A stretch of 64,000 bases of DNA from Lutraria lutraria (taxonomy: Eukaryota > Mollusca > Bivalvia > Venerida > Mactridae), in the NCBI GenBank assembly GCA_964023205.1, contig OZ026833.1, forward strand, positions 35,504,366-35,568,365. Reading direction: 5' to 3'. Each line of letters begins with the position of its first letter. Position 1 is the stretch's first letter. Under the pieces are notes generated by a model. It worked only from the letters and a program-made list of their open reading frames with translations, searched no databases and was not told the origin of the DNA. Below are positions 11,410 through 22,988 of this stretch, one piece after another. The translations under genes were made by a program, and so were the position numbers.

Positions 11410-11544
11410 GTAAAGAAAAATTTGAATATGCACCTGACTCGGATGTGGTTTTTGTATTAGAAGAGGATGATGATGCAGAAATTGACGAGCCTGTGTTCGA
11501 GTGTTTGGAAACCATGACTAAACTTAAGATGAAACCAAAACATG
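11410..11544 (+). CDS. Second coding exon, C-terminal half of a CIDE-N-like domain
   Basis: The exon is bounded by TTTATCTAG and GTATTG, is 135 nt long, and is symmetrical (phase 1 in, phase 1 out). It encodes about 44 residues including VVFVLEEDDDAEIDEPVF and then CLETMTKLKM. The acidic 'LVLEEDGT.VDDEEYF..L..NT.LM' segment is diagnostic of CIDE-N domains, and this matches it in order and spacing. Three paralogous exons, one codon shorter, occur in the tandem array at 19593, 23902 and 28210. No further exon of the same gene is certain; the next phase-compatible plus-strand exons I can see are those in the array and those of the IRG gene at 47.5-50.1 kb. Confidence 0.6.
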
Positions 11545-12980
11545 GTATTGTTAGATTATAAATTAGATTTTCTCTGTGATAGAAGCCGAAAACTGTCCAT
11601 TTTGAAAATTATTGGAGTGTATGAGGCACGCCACAGTAGCGCCGAAGACACTCCAATATCTTACATAATGGGCAGTTTGAAGTTTATTAGTAACTTTCGA
11701 AAGGATAACACAATTCATTGATCTGCCAATTTAGCATTCTTATCCGCCGACTTATTCATTCTAGTTCTCAATAAAGATCAAGTAATTGATCTTGATGTTG
11801 CTTCCTATTGTTTGATGATACATTTAAACGACATTGCTCAGTAAATGTCACTAAAGAAAGCTATTGGCTTTGCAAAAAGTAGTCAGGGAGTCATTTTTCA
11901 TATATATATATAGATAAAATGGTGTGTGAATTTTAACTGCTTAAGAACCACCACGGTAGGTACATTTAAATCAAGTCTTTCAATCACACTGCTCGGGTAG
12001 CACGAGGAATGTACATTTTATTCAAACTTGTTTGCATCGATTCAAACCGTCATTTCTACATACTCATGTGTCGGGAATGGGGTGGCATTTCATAAACAAA
12101 TCTGAATGATTTGTAAAACAGCATGGAAAAATGTGGAAACTGTGAATAGGAAAAACTGTTGATGTTGGATGTCTGTGCAATACTCAGTTTGTTTGATTTG
12201 ATATGTTATTACAAATGCTTAATTTTCATGGTATGAATTGTATTAAAAATGTGCTCATAATGATACAGGGGATGAACAACTTTTGTCACGTGATCACAAA
12301 AGGAAACGCTATTGTGAAAAAGTTGTTGATTTACACTAGAAAACACGCCCTATCCGGTAATATTTCTTATTTATCATGGGAATCATCTATGATTAACGGA
12401 GAACACCTAGCCTATGACATAATAAATACATTTTCCTTTATTTTGACATATTAAGTTTGTTTCTACTCTTTGTAGTTGCTGGGAATACTTCGACACAAAA
12501 TTTAGAATTGCATTGCAAACGCAGTTTGTTTTTACGTTTGATGAAGAATGTCATAATTATGCAAGAAATTACGTATATTGGAGGCTTAATTTGTGTTATT
12601 TCTTTCACTGAAATATTAAAATATTGTAAAATCCAGAGGTTATGTCATATATCGATATGTTTTAAATTGCCAAACGCAGTTGGTAGATGCGAACACAGTT
12701 TGGGTCAGTTGAAAAATGGCAAACGCCGGTTGGACAATTTTCTTATCAATAATGGACATGGGTAAACATATAAAGAAAATTTTACCAAAAAGTACATCCG
12801 TAATTTTTTCACACAATATAGTTCAGTATCTCTACTTTATGGAATGAACAAAAAATAAGGAATAAAGAGAGTCCCAAGACCTCTTTATGGCGCCATGTCC
12901 TTTGTCCATTTCAAGATGGCACGGAAAAAGACTTCCCTAGGTCGGCTTAAAAGAACAACTATGCGCTACAGAAATTGTAG

Positions 12981-13642
12981 TGCCATGTCACACCCTATAT
13001 ATAGGAATCCTTTCGAATATATCTCCCCTGGGTAGCTTGTGCCGAATGTCGAATGCTCGCATACACTTCGATCAGAAATTATATTTTTAAAGATGTTAAC
13101 GAAAACCAGTTACATATATTGCAATTTTCCTAAGACAAAATCAGAACGGAAAATAGATAGAGAAACAAACAGCTAGACCGACATTCTCACATGGCTGATT
13201 TTGGGAGGCCATCCTTTTGCTCCTTTTCGTTAATGTTAACCCACATTAATCCCAAAATTACACATTTTAACCCCATAATGACTGAATGAACTGAAACAAC
13301 ATAAAACTATCACATAAGTTGGGCATATATATCGAAAGACAGACGATCTCATTACTACATGGCTATTGCATAGTAAATGCATATCTTGTCGTCTTGTATT
13401 TGTATACACAACTAATTTATCATCATACAAAATAATGTATTTTATCTTGCATCTGATAATTGGGGATCTCTATCCTAAAAAAAAATGAATAACTAACTAC
13501 TCTGAAAATAAAGCTTCTCATTGAGTACGAGAACGATATTTAGCAAACAGAGCTTCCCGGGGAGCTGTATACGAAAACGTTTGCGAATATTACAACGCCC
13601 CGGGAGCTATATTCGAGGATGCCTATAGGGTGTGACAGTGCC
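12981..13642. mobile_element. Nested inverted-repeat element with CACACCCTATA ends
   Basis: The left end TGCCATGTCACACCCTATA, followed by GGAATCCTTTCGAATATA and CTCCCC.GGG, is inverted at the right end (CCCCGGGAGCTATATTCGAG, then CCTATAGGGTGTGACAGTG). Related sequence occurs at 17850-18150 and 58710-59275, both sharing CCTTTCGA, an ACAGCTCCC-type block and an internal CATGGCTATTG-type block. It is non-coding; the minus-strand frame at 13236-13430 lies inside. Confidence 0.7.
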
Positions 13643-13652
13643 ACCAACATCC

Positions 13653-13862
13653 TCATTCCCTCGGGCTATGAAAAGAAAACGTACTCCCCTGAGTCACCAA
13701 CTCATCAACCCTTTCGGCCTCCTCATACAGAGCACTATTCAAAAACAACGATTCTAACAATATAACTGGTTTATTGTCATTACTTCCTACATCAAATAAC
13801 ATTGAGGATGTGAATATCATGTCTGACAAAACCGAGGACAACATCACGCCCGCCATTTCCAA
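13653..13862 (-). CDS. Unrecognised 69-codon ORF
   Basis: The minus-strand frame begins MEMAGVMLSSVLSDMIF and is acidic towards its end (LYEEAERVDELVTQG). Its composition looks more like coding sequence than that of most small frames here, but I recognise no domain. It lies inside the inverted-repeat element, immediately beyond the nested element, so it could be a remnant of a transposon protein or chance. Confidence 0.2.
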   Translation of the reverse strand: MEMAGVMLSSVLSDMIFTSSMLFDVGSNDNKPVILLESLFLNSALYEEAERVDELVTQGSTFSFHSPRE

Positions 13863-14239
13863 ATGACTTTACCGGATTTATTTATATTGAGAACATGTTA
13901 AAACAATGTTAGATGGTAGGTGTCATTTACAGTTGTATCAACAATATTAATCTATGTTCTCATTCAAAACAGCATTTTGGGCTTATTGTCTTATGTATCA
14001 AGATTATCATTTGTAGAAAATTTTAAACAAAGACCTAAGACTTGGGTCGGAATTAATCGTGTAAAAGGAACAATTAGAAAAAAACTAGATAATAAAGAGA
14101 GGGGAATGTGGAGCCACTGAAAAACAAAAACAAAACGTTAATTATCATTCGACAGTTTGGAATATTACCTGTGTCTTATTGTGTCTTTGTCAAAGCTGCC
14201 AATGGAGCTCAACGTTTGTCACATTTATGTGTACTAAAA

Positions 14240-14570
14240 TATTTAGCTGCATTATACTTTTCAATTTTATAAGTTAAGGACTCGTTTAAAAGACTCAATA
14301 TTTGGGACAGACGTATTCATTTTACTTTCAAATTGATAAATGTGATGTTTTGCTTTTAAAATAGTTTTATAGAATATAGGTTTGATGTTTTTTATCACCA
14401 AGGATTATTTCCTTTTTACTGAAGTTTATTGAGATTGTCACAATTATTATTAATCAAAGACATAAAATTCCTCCAAAATGTCTTTGTGCGTTTACAGTCA
14501 TAGAATAAATGTGAAATAGTTTCAGGATGAGAGTGACAGAATGTACATAAATTGTCGTTTCGTAATCACA
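14240..14570 (-). pseudogene. Non-LTR retrotransposon C-terminus with zinc-finger (zf-RVT type)
   Basis: The minus-strand frame 14416-14556 reads DNLCTFCHSHPETISHLFYD, then CKRTKTFWRNF, and ends at TAA. Two cysteines, a histidine and the HLFYDC signature followed by FW match the zinc-binding region at the C-terminus of many non-LTR reverse transcriptases. Downstream on the same strand, to about 14250, frameshifted pieces (IILGDKKHQT, then AKHHIYQFES) continue the family pattern. The RT core is absent. The fragment sits inside the 2.9 kb inverted-repeat element, so it inserted there or was captured by it. Confidence 0.65.
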
Positions 14571-15220
14571 TCTTATATAAGAGATGACCCTCCACTAAAA
14601 CTTGAGCGTCCTCGCACACGTTTAACACATTAATGCAATTTTACTGTAAAAAGGTATGTTACTGTTTGAATTAAGAAAAAATAAATCCTAGCAGCCTGTG
14701 TTTGCCATATTTCAATGTCCACAAATTACCAACCTGCGTTTGCTAAACAAACATACGAAATATAACACATTTTCTTTAATTACACAAGACTCTCAATTTG
14801 TGTAGGTAAGTAAAAGTAATAGTGATTGCTATTTTTCTAAGCAAACTCCGCTGGAAATACTGTTTCCATACAGTCAACAAGCGTCATATACGACACCAAC
14901 AACCTACGTTTGCAATGCAATTCAAAAATTTGTGTCGAAGTGTTCTCGGAAAGTGCAAAAGGTAAAAGCAATCAGAGTATGTCAAAATGAAGGAAATTTT
15001 GAATACTGTGTCATAGGCTATGGTATTTTATGAAAGGAAATCGTGTAAATATAAAATTCATCAATTATTACCTTTTGGGTGCCAATTTTACAAACCGGCG
15101 TTGACTTCTGTGGTCACGTGACAAAAGTTGTTGTTCATCCCCTGTGTTGAGTGTTATGAAATATTATCAATTGATTCTTCATTATATATTTTGTTATAAT
15201 AAGAGAAATATAATGCACAC

Positions 15221-15287
15221 GGTGCCGAGCTAGAACCCGCGAACTCCTGCTTGTCGGATGCTCTACCAACTGAGATAATTGGGCTAT
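15221..15287 (-). repeat. tRNA-like sequence (probable SINE head or tRNA pseudogene)
   Basis: The minus strand reads TCTCAGTTGGTAGAGC (RNA polymerase III A box, D-arm) and, about 30 bases on, GCGGGTTCTAGCTC (a degenerate B box). The acceptor ends do not pair, so this is not a functional tRNA. Confidence 0.5.
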
Positions 15288-15299
15288 TAATACTACAGC

Positions 15300-17539
15300 C
15301 AATTCATAAATACATGCACAATATACAGTACTATTACATTCCTCCTACCTTCTTGTTCGAATTAATTTATCACGACAACGACAAGTTCTTTAAACTAACC
15401 TAGCCATTCCCAACATATTAATACGTAGGGTTTAATGGAAATTGTTTTGTTGTCGTTTGTTGACAAGTACTACGATTTCGAAGTATTTGGCTATTAAGTT
15501 TCTTTTTCACTCTTGTGTTTAGGACTTGGTGAGAAGATGTTTCCCAACAAATGGGGGCTATATTAGGTATGGGGCTTTTGATAGGAATTTTGAGGTATTC
15601 AAAAATATTAAATTATTGCATGGACAATTATACTACAGTTAAATCATTAATGGAAACATACACATTATAACGTGCGTTTTAACGACGAGCTACTTTTTCG
15701 ACTTGGCCCCGTCCTGCACAGTCTAACATAGATCTGCATTTTGTACGGAAAATCCCCAATTAAAATCCGATGGGCACGATAACTACCATATATGTGACCA
15801 AAGTGAATCGTTTTGTAAGTAGAAAACGTTTCTATACTCATATGAATATAAATTATCTCAACATACCTGTTCGGAAAGGTACATTTAATGTTTTGTTTCT
15901 CCCATCATTTCCCAACTGAAAACAAAACCGGTGTAATGCGGGCTAAATGCCGGTGTCATGGTAAAAATCTTCTATTCTCGAAAATTCACTTTGCAAATAA
16001 TGTAAGGATATTGTACATGAGCTTGCATGTCAACGAAACATTTGTAATTTAAACTTTAAATAAACTTTCGTTAATCCTAGATACACTGTCATTTTAAAGA
16101 TAGATTTAGAACTGAACTGTCTGGTTGCTATATGGAATTGGTCGGTCTTAAGTCTGTCAATACCGGTTACTACACGCAACGTAAAAAAATAAGATTAATA
16201 TTTCAATTTTGACATTTAACAAATAATTTTAAAAGCACATTCACGCAGATTATTGTCAATTACTTGTATTTCGAATGAAGTAAGTTATACAAGTTATTGT
16301 AGAATTTTGACGTAATTTGAATTTCCGCACGTTAATATGCAGATGTTTGTAAGGCTGAGAGGATGGCTCCTCTGAATTTGTTCACGAAATCGGTGAACCG
16401 AAAAGGCGAATTAGTAGGGCTAGCGTAGTAATTGTCAAATATTACTAAAAAAATGAGCTCAGCGACGGTGTGCACAAATTCAAATTCAAGAACATTGTCA
16501 ATGAAGATACAACTTCGATACAAACTGTCAAAGTTAGATTTTCTAACATGTTTCTAATAGTTTCATTGATTATGTAGAATGGATCATTCACAATAAGAAT
16601 TTCTGAAGTGTGTGATTTTGGAATTTGTTAAAATGATGTTTAAATGCCATACTTATTATAATCATAGAAGATGGTGAGTGCTAGCTAATAATATTACCTC
16701 CCTTTATAATACAAAGCCAAATTTTATATAACATAAAAACAATTCTAAATTTTCTATGGTTGAACATATTATTTAATATATTTTGTTTGAATGTCAATAC
16801 TTTGACAGATGAGGAATTATACCTCTATCTTTTGTTATATATATTTATTTATTGCCTCCAGATATGAAGATTTACAAGACATAATATTAATTATGATAAG
16901 AAAACAAGTATTAACTAAGTTAACCTTATTTCTTAACTTAAGTATCAACTTATTTTAAGTTCACTAAAAATGGATCTTAGATGTTTTAAGAAATATACCA
17001 ACAATTAGGGCAGAAACAAGAATCATTTCAGCAGAAGTTCTAACTACACCTGTAAAGAAGTTACAGAGAGAACTAGATTATATATTGGACTTTACTGTAT
17101 AACACCCTACTGGGCGCTCACGACGATGACCCCTAAAAGTTCTCGATCATAGATAGACATGAAATATTATTCATTCATTAAATGAAATAGCATTAAATTG
17201 TCCAATTCCCAATTATTACACCCCTAACCTGAAATCATGGAACCATACCTTCAATATACATGGTGATGGGACTCATTGTTGGTATCATAATGCTGTCATT
17301 ATCAGTTGCATGATAGAAAATGTACAATTTTTACAAATACATTGCATTGTAAGGGGAATATAACATCGTATTATGCTGAATTAATAATTAATTATTTAAA
17401 AACATTTAAAACAATTATTCTTTGTTCAAAAACATGGGTCGGCGCGAACGTGATAGAAATCATTTTGATGAAAAACCCGGAATTCTTAAAATCTTAACAT
17501 CTTAAAAGTTTATTTTTTAATTAAGATTAAGAAATATTT
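15300..17539. other. No gene supported; possible retrotransposon scraps
   Basis: AT-rich non-coding sequence. Around 16750-16830 the plus strand reads pieces like VEHILF and ECQYFDR, which resemble a non-LTR retrotransposon C-terminus, but too little remains to assign. Nothing else was recognised. Confidence 0.4.
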
Positions 17540-18300
17540 CTGAAGTGCGTTCTTAAGTATCACTCATCTTATGATAAAAACATTTTCATAACTTAGCAAA
17601 TTTGACAGAGTATAAGAAAATAATTAAGATGCTTCATGAACACGAACCCTGGTCTATGCCGATTCGCAGTTTACTAATTGACAAATTTGTCGTGTCAAAA
17701 TTTAAAACTTCACATTTATTTATCAAAACCATAATGGTTTTGTTAATTATGACACCTACACACTTACATAGTGTTTCATTAGACATTAAAAAATATGCTA
17801 TGGCAATTTTGCCATGAACGCCATGGCGGTCATGGCAATGCATTATGAGAACGTCTGTCTGTCTTTTCGTTTGTCTGTCTGTTGTCCGTCCAGACATTAT
17901 CGTAAGAAAATTAGATGACACCTGTTTAACCATTTGGTCAAAATTTAATGACTCTAAGGAAATTAATTGGTTTTCGTTGTCATCAATCATATCATCATAT
18001 AAGCATTGATTACAGTGTATGCGAACTTTATTCGACTTTGTACGACATACTTATTGCCGTATACAGCTCCCAAATTTGAAGTGCGCCATTCACCGAATAG
18101 AGCAACTCTGAGCGCTAATTCGAAAGAATCCCTATAGGGTTTGATGAAACCTTACACTTTTTAAATAAGTAACTACGAGTAAATGCTACAATTTTCAATT
18201 TTATGATGTTTTTTTTCTAACGCGCGTAAAAAATGGGGGCCGATTTGTCAAACACCGGCGCGGTTAAAACAAACCGGTGGAGATTTTGGCAAAAAGAAAA
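17540..18300 (+). repeat. Palindrome-rich element, copy B, interrupted by another repeat
   Basis: The left part (17545-17840) matches copy A (TATCACTCATCTTATGA, then ACACACTTACATAGTGTTTC), but only remnants of the palindromes are left (GCCATGAACGCCATGGCGG). The right part (about 18160-18290) matches the other end of copy A (AATGGGGGCCGATTTGTC, CACCGGCGCGG). Between them, 17850-18150 is homologous in inverse orientation to 58710-59010, including ATCCCTATAGGGTTT and TTTTCGTTGTCATC. So the CCCTATAGGG element has inserted into, or replaced, the middle of this copy. Confidence 0.65.
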
Positions 18301-19087
18301 TTGAACTTACTTCAGAGTCTCAGATATTTATTACATGCGTTCGTTTTACATGCATTGTTACTATGTCCTGACATTGTGATTCGGACGGCTTGCAAATTTT
18401 CACATTTCGTTCGGTTAGTCGAAATGTTTGAAATTCCCCTCTTTATAATATTATTGTGTTTATATCTTTCTAATATAAAGTTAATGAAGCATTTTAACAA
18501 AAAAATATGTTGCAATTATTTGGAGTTTATCTCAGAATTACTGGACTGTTATTGTTTGTTATTCAGCCAATTCGTTTGAAAAAAACTTTATATAATTTAA
18601 CCAACTCTTAAGGCCAAAAATGTGTGTTTAGGGTAACGGTCTGAAAAAAAGTTAGGTAAGCTAGGCTTAGGTTTTTTCTGCCAGAAGCGAAACCTGTCAA
18701 CAATATGTGTCTTAAGACGTAAATTAAAGCTATACAAGTTCACATGGCTACAGCCACCATCCCTTAGTATTTTATATATCAACGTGTAAACAAACACCAG
18801 ACATCGTGTACAAAATCAGTTGTCAGATAATTTAATGGCAGAATGAACAAAAATCAAGTGGACAAATTTGAAAACAAAAATGCAGTCACTTAAACAGCTG
18901 CTACGTCATTGGATTGAGACATTATTGATGTACGGTCCATGTCACAGGATCAGCACTTGTGGCTTTGTCTGTCGAGTGATTGCACGCGTTTTTAACCACC
19001 TGTCGAATACAAATAAAAAAAATAGTGCATGAGGGATGTTGTGTCCTGCAGTATGACGAGGCATTGTAGGCCGACGCACACACCGAG

Positions 19088-19149
19088 GGATCAGTGGTTA
19101 GCAGGTCAGACTATGAAACCGGTGAATGGATTCGAATCATTTTTTATCC
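19088..19149 (+). repeat. tRNA-like sequence in array unit 1
   Basis: GGATCAGTGGTTAGCAGG is an A-box/D-arm-like start, and GGATTCGAATCAT an excellent B-box match about 30 bases later. GGAT at the start can pair with ATCC at the end. It is shorter than, and not foldable like, a normal tRNA, so it is probably a tRNA pseudogene or SINE head. Equivalent copies are at 23394-23455 and 27704-27765. Confidence 0.5.
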
Positions 19150-19592
19150 GTGGGAAATTACCTAGTAAACAGCGGGGTCCGAATTACGATTTTTTTAAAG
19201 TCAAGTATCCAACGAACGGAGGACGTTATCAAAAATCTGAGTCGCGATTCCCTGCATTATACATTTATATTTATTTTAAGGCTATTTGAATTAATATATT
19301 CCTATATACAGAGTAGTTATCGTTGTCCATTTTTTTAAATTAAGTGCGACATTGGCTTATAGAACACCAACTTAAAATAATATTTGCTTCAAATCACCTG
19401 CAAAGGACATTTTACAATGGGTTACTTTAAGTTTATAACTTTGGTTCAAGTTCTAAAGCTATAAATTTATAAAACTTGAAATGCGTTACATAAATTTTTT
19501 GTTTACGTTAGTGTATGTAGGCAATTACGATACGCTGAATGATAATTCCGAATGGACTTATATCTAATGAATCATAAATGTTCATTATCTAG

Positions 19593-19724
19593 GTAAAGAA
19601 CCATTTGAATATTCACTTGGCTCGGATGAATTGCTTCAATTAGAAGATGATGCCGTAGAACTTGACGAGAATGCACTCGACTGTTTAGATGACAAGACCA
19701 AACTCAAGATTAAACAAAAACATG
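19593..19724 (+). CDS. Orphan CIDE-N-like half-exon, array copy 1
   Basis: The exon is bounded by ATTATCTAG and GTACTG, is 132 nt, open throughout and phase 1 to 1. It encodes KEPFEYSLGSDELLQLEDD, then ELDENALDCLDDKTKLKI, paralogous to the exon at 11410-11544 (KEKFEYAPDSD...). It is one codon shorter. The flanking intron sequence also matches (ACAAATTAGATTTG after the donor). I cannot find a partner first exon within the unit, so this is either an alternative or additional exon of the gene starting at 11131, or a stranded copy. The open frame and intact splice sites argue for selection or for recent origin. Confidence 0.5.
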
Positions 19725-21354
19725 GTACTGTTTCATTACAAATTAGATTTGTTTTCGGTAAATTTAGTGTAAGTTGAATGAATGTATGAATTAAAAGGAC
19801 ATTTTACAATAAGGTATGAAGTTGTTTGTTTTGCCAAAGCAGTGACATCTTAAGAAATTATGCTCCCTGAATACAACAATGGTTATCAATAGAAATATAG
19901 TTGAATGCAATCATTTATTGGTCAATCGAGGTAAACATATTTTTATAAGATGCACATCATTAGTGTGGAGAAGCAAGTGACATTGTTAAAACACCGGCTA
20001 ATCAAATAATACTATAAAAGGTTGAACATTTAAATTATCATTTTACCGGTATCAATTGATGTAGTGGCTGGGCATATAACGATTGCATTGTCCGTCTCCT
20101 GGGCCGTCCGCACAAACAAATTGGGTTTAGGTGACTCTAGGGTTAGGGTTAGGACTCTTTGTTCAACCGGAGTCACTTAAAGAAATGTCCATAAGTGGAT
20201 TTATGTGGCTAAAATCGGGTTTATGTGGCTAAATTTTAACAAATTTTAACATGGGAAAGCCGCTTAAGTATCCTATCGTTAGTATGTCCGTCCGTCTATC
20301 CATCCGTGCCAAGTTAAGAATCTTTAATCGTTTCGTCTATCGCTTTCATGCTTATATAGTTGTTGCCTTGGACCGTTCACAATGCCTCCATGTCACCCAA
20401 CCTTGAGTTTACAATGTCAGGATTTGAACTCGTAATGTTATATGAATGGCCAATCTCTATCTTAACTAGATATTGACATTTCGTCTAACACAAGCACCGC
20501 TAACTAAAATGTTTTACGTGTGCGGTCATTACCTTGGACCGTTCCAAATACACCCATATTATTTAAAATAAATAAACTTTTTTATAATTTATGTCATTAT
20601 CTTTTAGTTTAGAAGTTTTTTTATACATTTAAGTTTCCAGATTACGGTATGACTAAAATATGCAATATATGTTTTATTGCAAAATGGGCAAACGGGTAAA
20701 ATGGAGATTTCCATCAGCGAAATTGAGATTTACTTAGGCGAAATTGGGATAGTTCGTAGACAATGGATATTTCTTTCTGGAACATGCGCTTTTTAATTCA
20801 ATTTTTACATCGCACACTACCGTGATAACAAATGAGTACATTGGTCGAGAAAAAAATATGAAAGGAATAAAGATACTCGTGAGATCGTTACTGTAGCAAC
20901 CTCATATAGGGGCACCCGGAATACGTTAAAAAGCAGATAAATGCTGATCTTGACCATTTTCTAAATTGTGTAATTTAATCGTCTAAATAGCGGGAGACGT
21001 TATTGAAAATACATGATTCACCAAGACAATTCTCATGCACATACCGCTGCCATGACTTTGCTTGAAATACATTTACTGATATTCTTACGTCATAACTCCG
21101 CTGTGACTTAATTGTTCCAAAATCAAGACGGCCACCAAATGAAAACAAAAAATAATATCATTCGCATTATGAAAATTCCATATAAGTGTGTAAATTTGTC
21201 TCCTTGTATTTTTAATTGATAACAACTGATGATGCATAAAAGAACATTCATATATAAATGTTTTCATTATTTAAGGATTTGAAAACCTAATGGAAAATCT
21301 AAATTAAGAATAATTTGGTTTGCGTCTGACTTTTTCCTGATAAACTGTATTGAC

Positions 21355-21427
21355 AGCCAGTGGTTTAGTGGTAAGATGTTTGCTTAGGAAGTGAGATGCC
21401 CTGGGTTCAAACTCCGGTCGGAGCACT
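21355..21427 (+). repeat. tRNA-Pro-like sequence in array unit 1
   Basis: TGGTTTAGTGGTAAGA is a good D-arm/A box. TTTGC-TTAGGAA-GTGAG forms an anticodon arm with wobble pairs and anticodon AGG. GGGTTCAAACTCCGG is a B box. The T-stem and acceptor stem are mismatched, so it is probably a tRNA-derived SINE head or a dying tRNA. Copies are at 25664-25736 and 29973-30045. Confidence 0.5.
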
Positions 21428-22314
21428 CAAATTTGTTAAGATTTCTTTCTTGATATTAACAGTTTTCCACATGTACCAGATTCCATCTGTTATAACCGGT
21501 GAAAGTGTTATATAGTTTTATATTATCAACTTGTTTATATATCTTTGAGGATGTTTTATGATTTAAGTATTTGATGGTGCACCACACAGGGGCGCTGGTT
21601 ATAGTTATTTGAACAAATGTGAAATATTCTTCTTTGAAAACGGGAGTGAGTTTTATGCACATGCGTTTATTTTAGAGGAGAAACATTGGTAAAGTTATGA
21701 TCACTTGTTGCTAAAAGTCACTTTGTTAAATGTGTGGGTCCAAAATGTAAATAAAAACATAAATTATTTGTACAAACAAATATTTCATATTCACTTTTCT
21801 TTCTAAATATGCCATGTTTTTTTCACATTTGGCAAAACGAAGAGGGGTGTGGCACTGAACAAAACAACTTAAAAATGGGACAGCGAACTTTGCTAATGTT
21901 TAAAAAAATGAATGTCTTACAGTTTCTTAAAGATAATAAAAGTAATGAAAAGCTGTTTCCTGGAGGTGCAGTCCGAAACCATAAAAACAAAATTGATAAA
22001 AACAATAACAAAATACCGCATTTCACTTCAGTTGTATTCTTGTCATGCAATGCATTTTAGCACAAAATCTAATCAAATGCAGTGAAATATGTTATTTCTG
22101 TTTGTAAAAGCATGATTTGCAATTACGCAGACAACATTAAACATAATGAAATTGATATACTAATTTAACTCTAATTATGCAAATGCATTTAAAACAATAT
22201 ATTAGATATATTCATGCTCTTAGAGTGTGTGGAGGGTACATACGTAATTGAATTAAAGGGGGGGGGGGGGTAACTGGCTTTATTTTGTCACCTAATAGTT
22301 TCCAACCCCAATCC

Positions 22315-22988
22315 AACGGAATAACGATTCATTCCAATGCAAGCTTTGAGTTCCACGACGAAGTCCATGATTGTCAAAACAATGATGATGTTACACTGGA
22401 CAATTCATATTTTAAAACATCCGGTGATCAATCCTTATATCTGTCATAACACAGTCATGTGGATCTATTGACAGCTGTTCACCTTTAACTTTACCTGAAG
22501 AAGACTCAGTCAATGTGACTGCATTTTTCGCTATCTTAAACGTGTAGTCACCCATTGACTGTCCAAATGTGTCAACAATACTTTTTGTCCCAATGTCCAT
22601 TGCACGTACTGATGGATCTGATACTACGCCAGTTTAAATATTACGAAGACCGCCTGGTAATTCAGATTCAAGACATGGATTGTGGTCAATAAGAAATTCA
22701 ATTAACCCAATAGTGTCTTTCTCACCTCTTGAAAATTCTTGATTTTCCAACTTCTTTGTGTTGTTCATTAGTTCCAATCGAGTGTTAGTGTACGTTTGCA
22801 TTGCAAAATTCACCTTCGTTGTAGCTGACATTGACACCAACCAAAGACTCCTCGTCAACCGCCAGATGTTTTCAAGGATGTCATCAATACATGACCTATC
22901 GTTAGATCTGTCAATAAACCTCCCCACTATCTATCACTTATGATGGCCCTCCATAAAAGTCTTGTGAACTTCATGACATTTACGAGGC
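22315..22988 (-). pseudogene. 3' fragment of a broken uncharacterised-family gene, array copy 1
   Basis: Minus-strand reading gives TDLTIDHVLMTSLKTSGG, a frameshift near 22858-22864, then LTRSLWLVSMSATTKVN, later SRGEKDTIGLIEFLIDHNP, a TAA stop (22634-22636), and in the same frame TGVVSDPSV and GEQLSIDPHDCV. A TAG stop lies at 22927-22929. The pattern matches a large family of uncharacterised proteins widespread in invertebrate and fish genomes (recognised from memory by 'GGLTRG', 'R..RD...L..W...H.PF' and 'SGVV.D' blocks). Its function is unknown to me. The array junction cuts it at 22988. Confidence 0.55.

Larger units (their letters stand above)
12250..15160. mobile_element. 2.9 kb inverted-repeat element with about 500-bp arms and nested insertions
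   Basis: The left arm (about 12260-12760) is an imperfect inverted copy of the right arm (about 14660-15150). GGGGATGAACAACTTTTGTC pairs with its complement near 15140, CACTTCGACACAAAATTT with its complement near 14935, and GAATTGCATTGCAAACGCAG with CTACGTTTGCAATGCAATTC. The arms are dotted with CAAACGC.G.TTG motifs. The interior holds a smaller inverted-repeat element (12981-13642) and a retrotransposon fragment (14240-14570). The plus-strand frames 12203-12454 and 12457-12765 lie in the left arm and are not genes. Confidence 0.7.
18683..22988. repeat. Tandem array unit 1 (4306 bp)
   Basis: This is the first of three direct repeats, with a boundary at AGAAGCGAAACCTGTC. To its left the sequence is unrelated to the end of the unit. 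It contains two tRNA-like sequences, an orphan CIDE-N-like exon, a 13-G tract (22258-22270) and, on the minus strand, the 3' part of a broken gene. Units differ by scattered substitutions and 1-3 bp indels, so the duplications are recent. Confidence 0.95.

Noticed and set aside
12203..12765. Two consecutive plus-strand ORFs of 83 and 102 codons
   Set aside because: They lie entirely in the left arm of the inverted-repeat element and have no domain; the right arm gives no conserved counterpart frame.
20139..20153. AGGGTTAGGGTTAGG, an interstitial telomere-like repeat, in every array unit
   Set aside because: Only two full repeats; too short to indicate a telomere or a fusion point.
21355..21427. 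Functional tRNA-Pro gene
   Set aside because: The A and B boxes and the AGG anticodon loop are present, but the T-stem and acceptor stem do not pair, and the sequence is simply repeated with the array; tRNA-like is the most that can be said.
22258..22270. G13 homopolymer in the array units
   Set aside because: A plain homopolymer that varies between units (13, 13 and 11 G) as expected from slippage; no regulatory role can be argued.
22758..22943. Plus-strand frame antisense to the pseudogene, repeated at 27068 and 31375
   Set aside because: It is a shadow of the minus-strand pseudogene; its repetition only reflects the tandem array.
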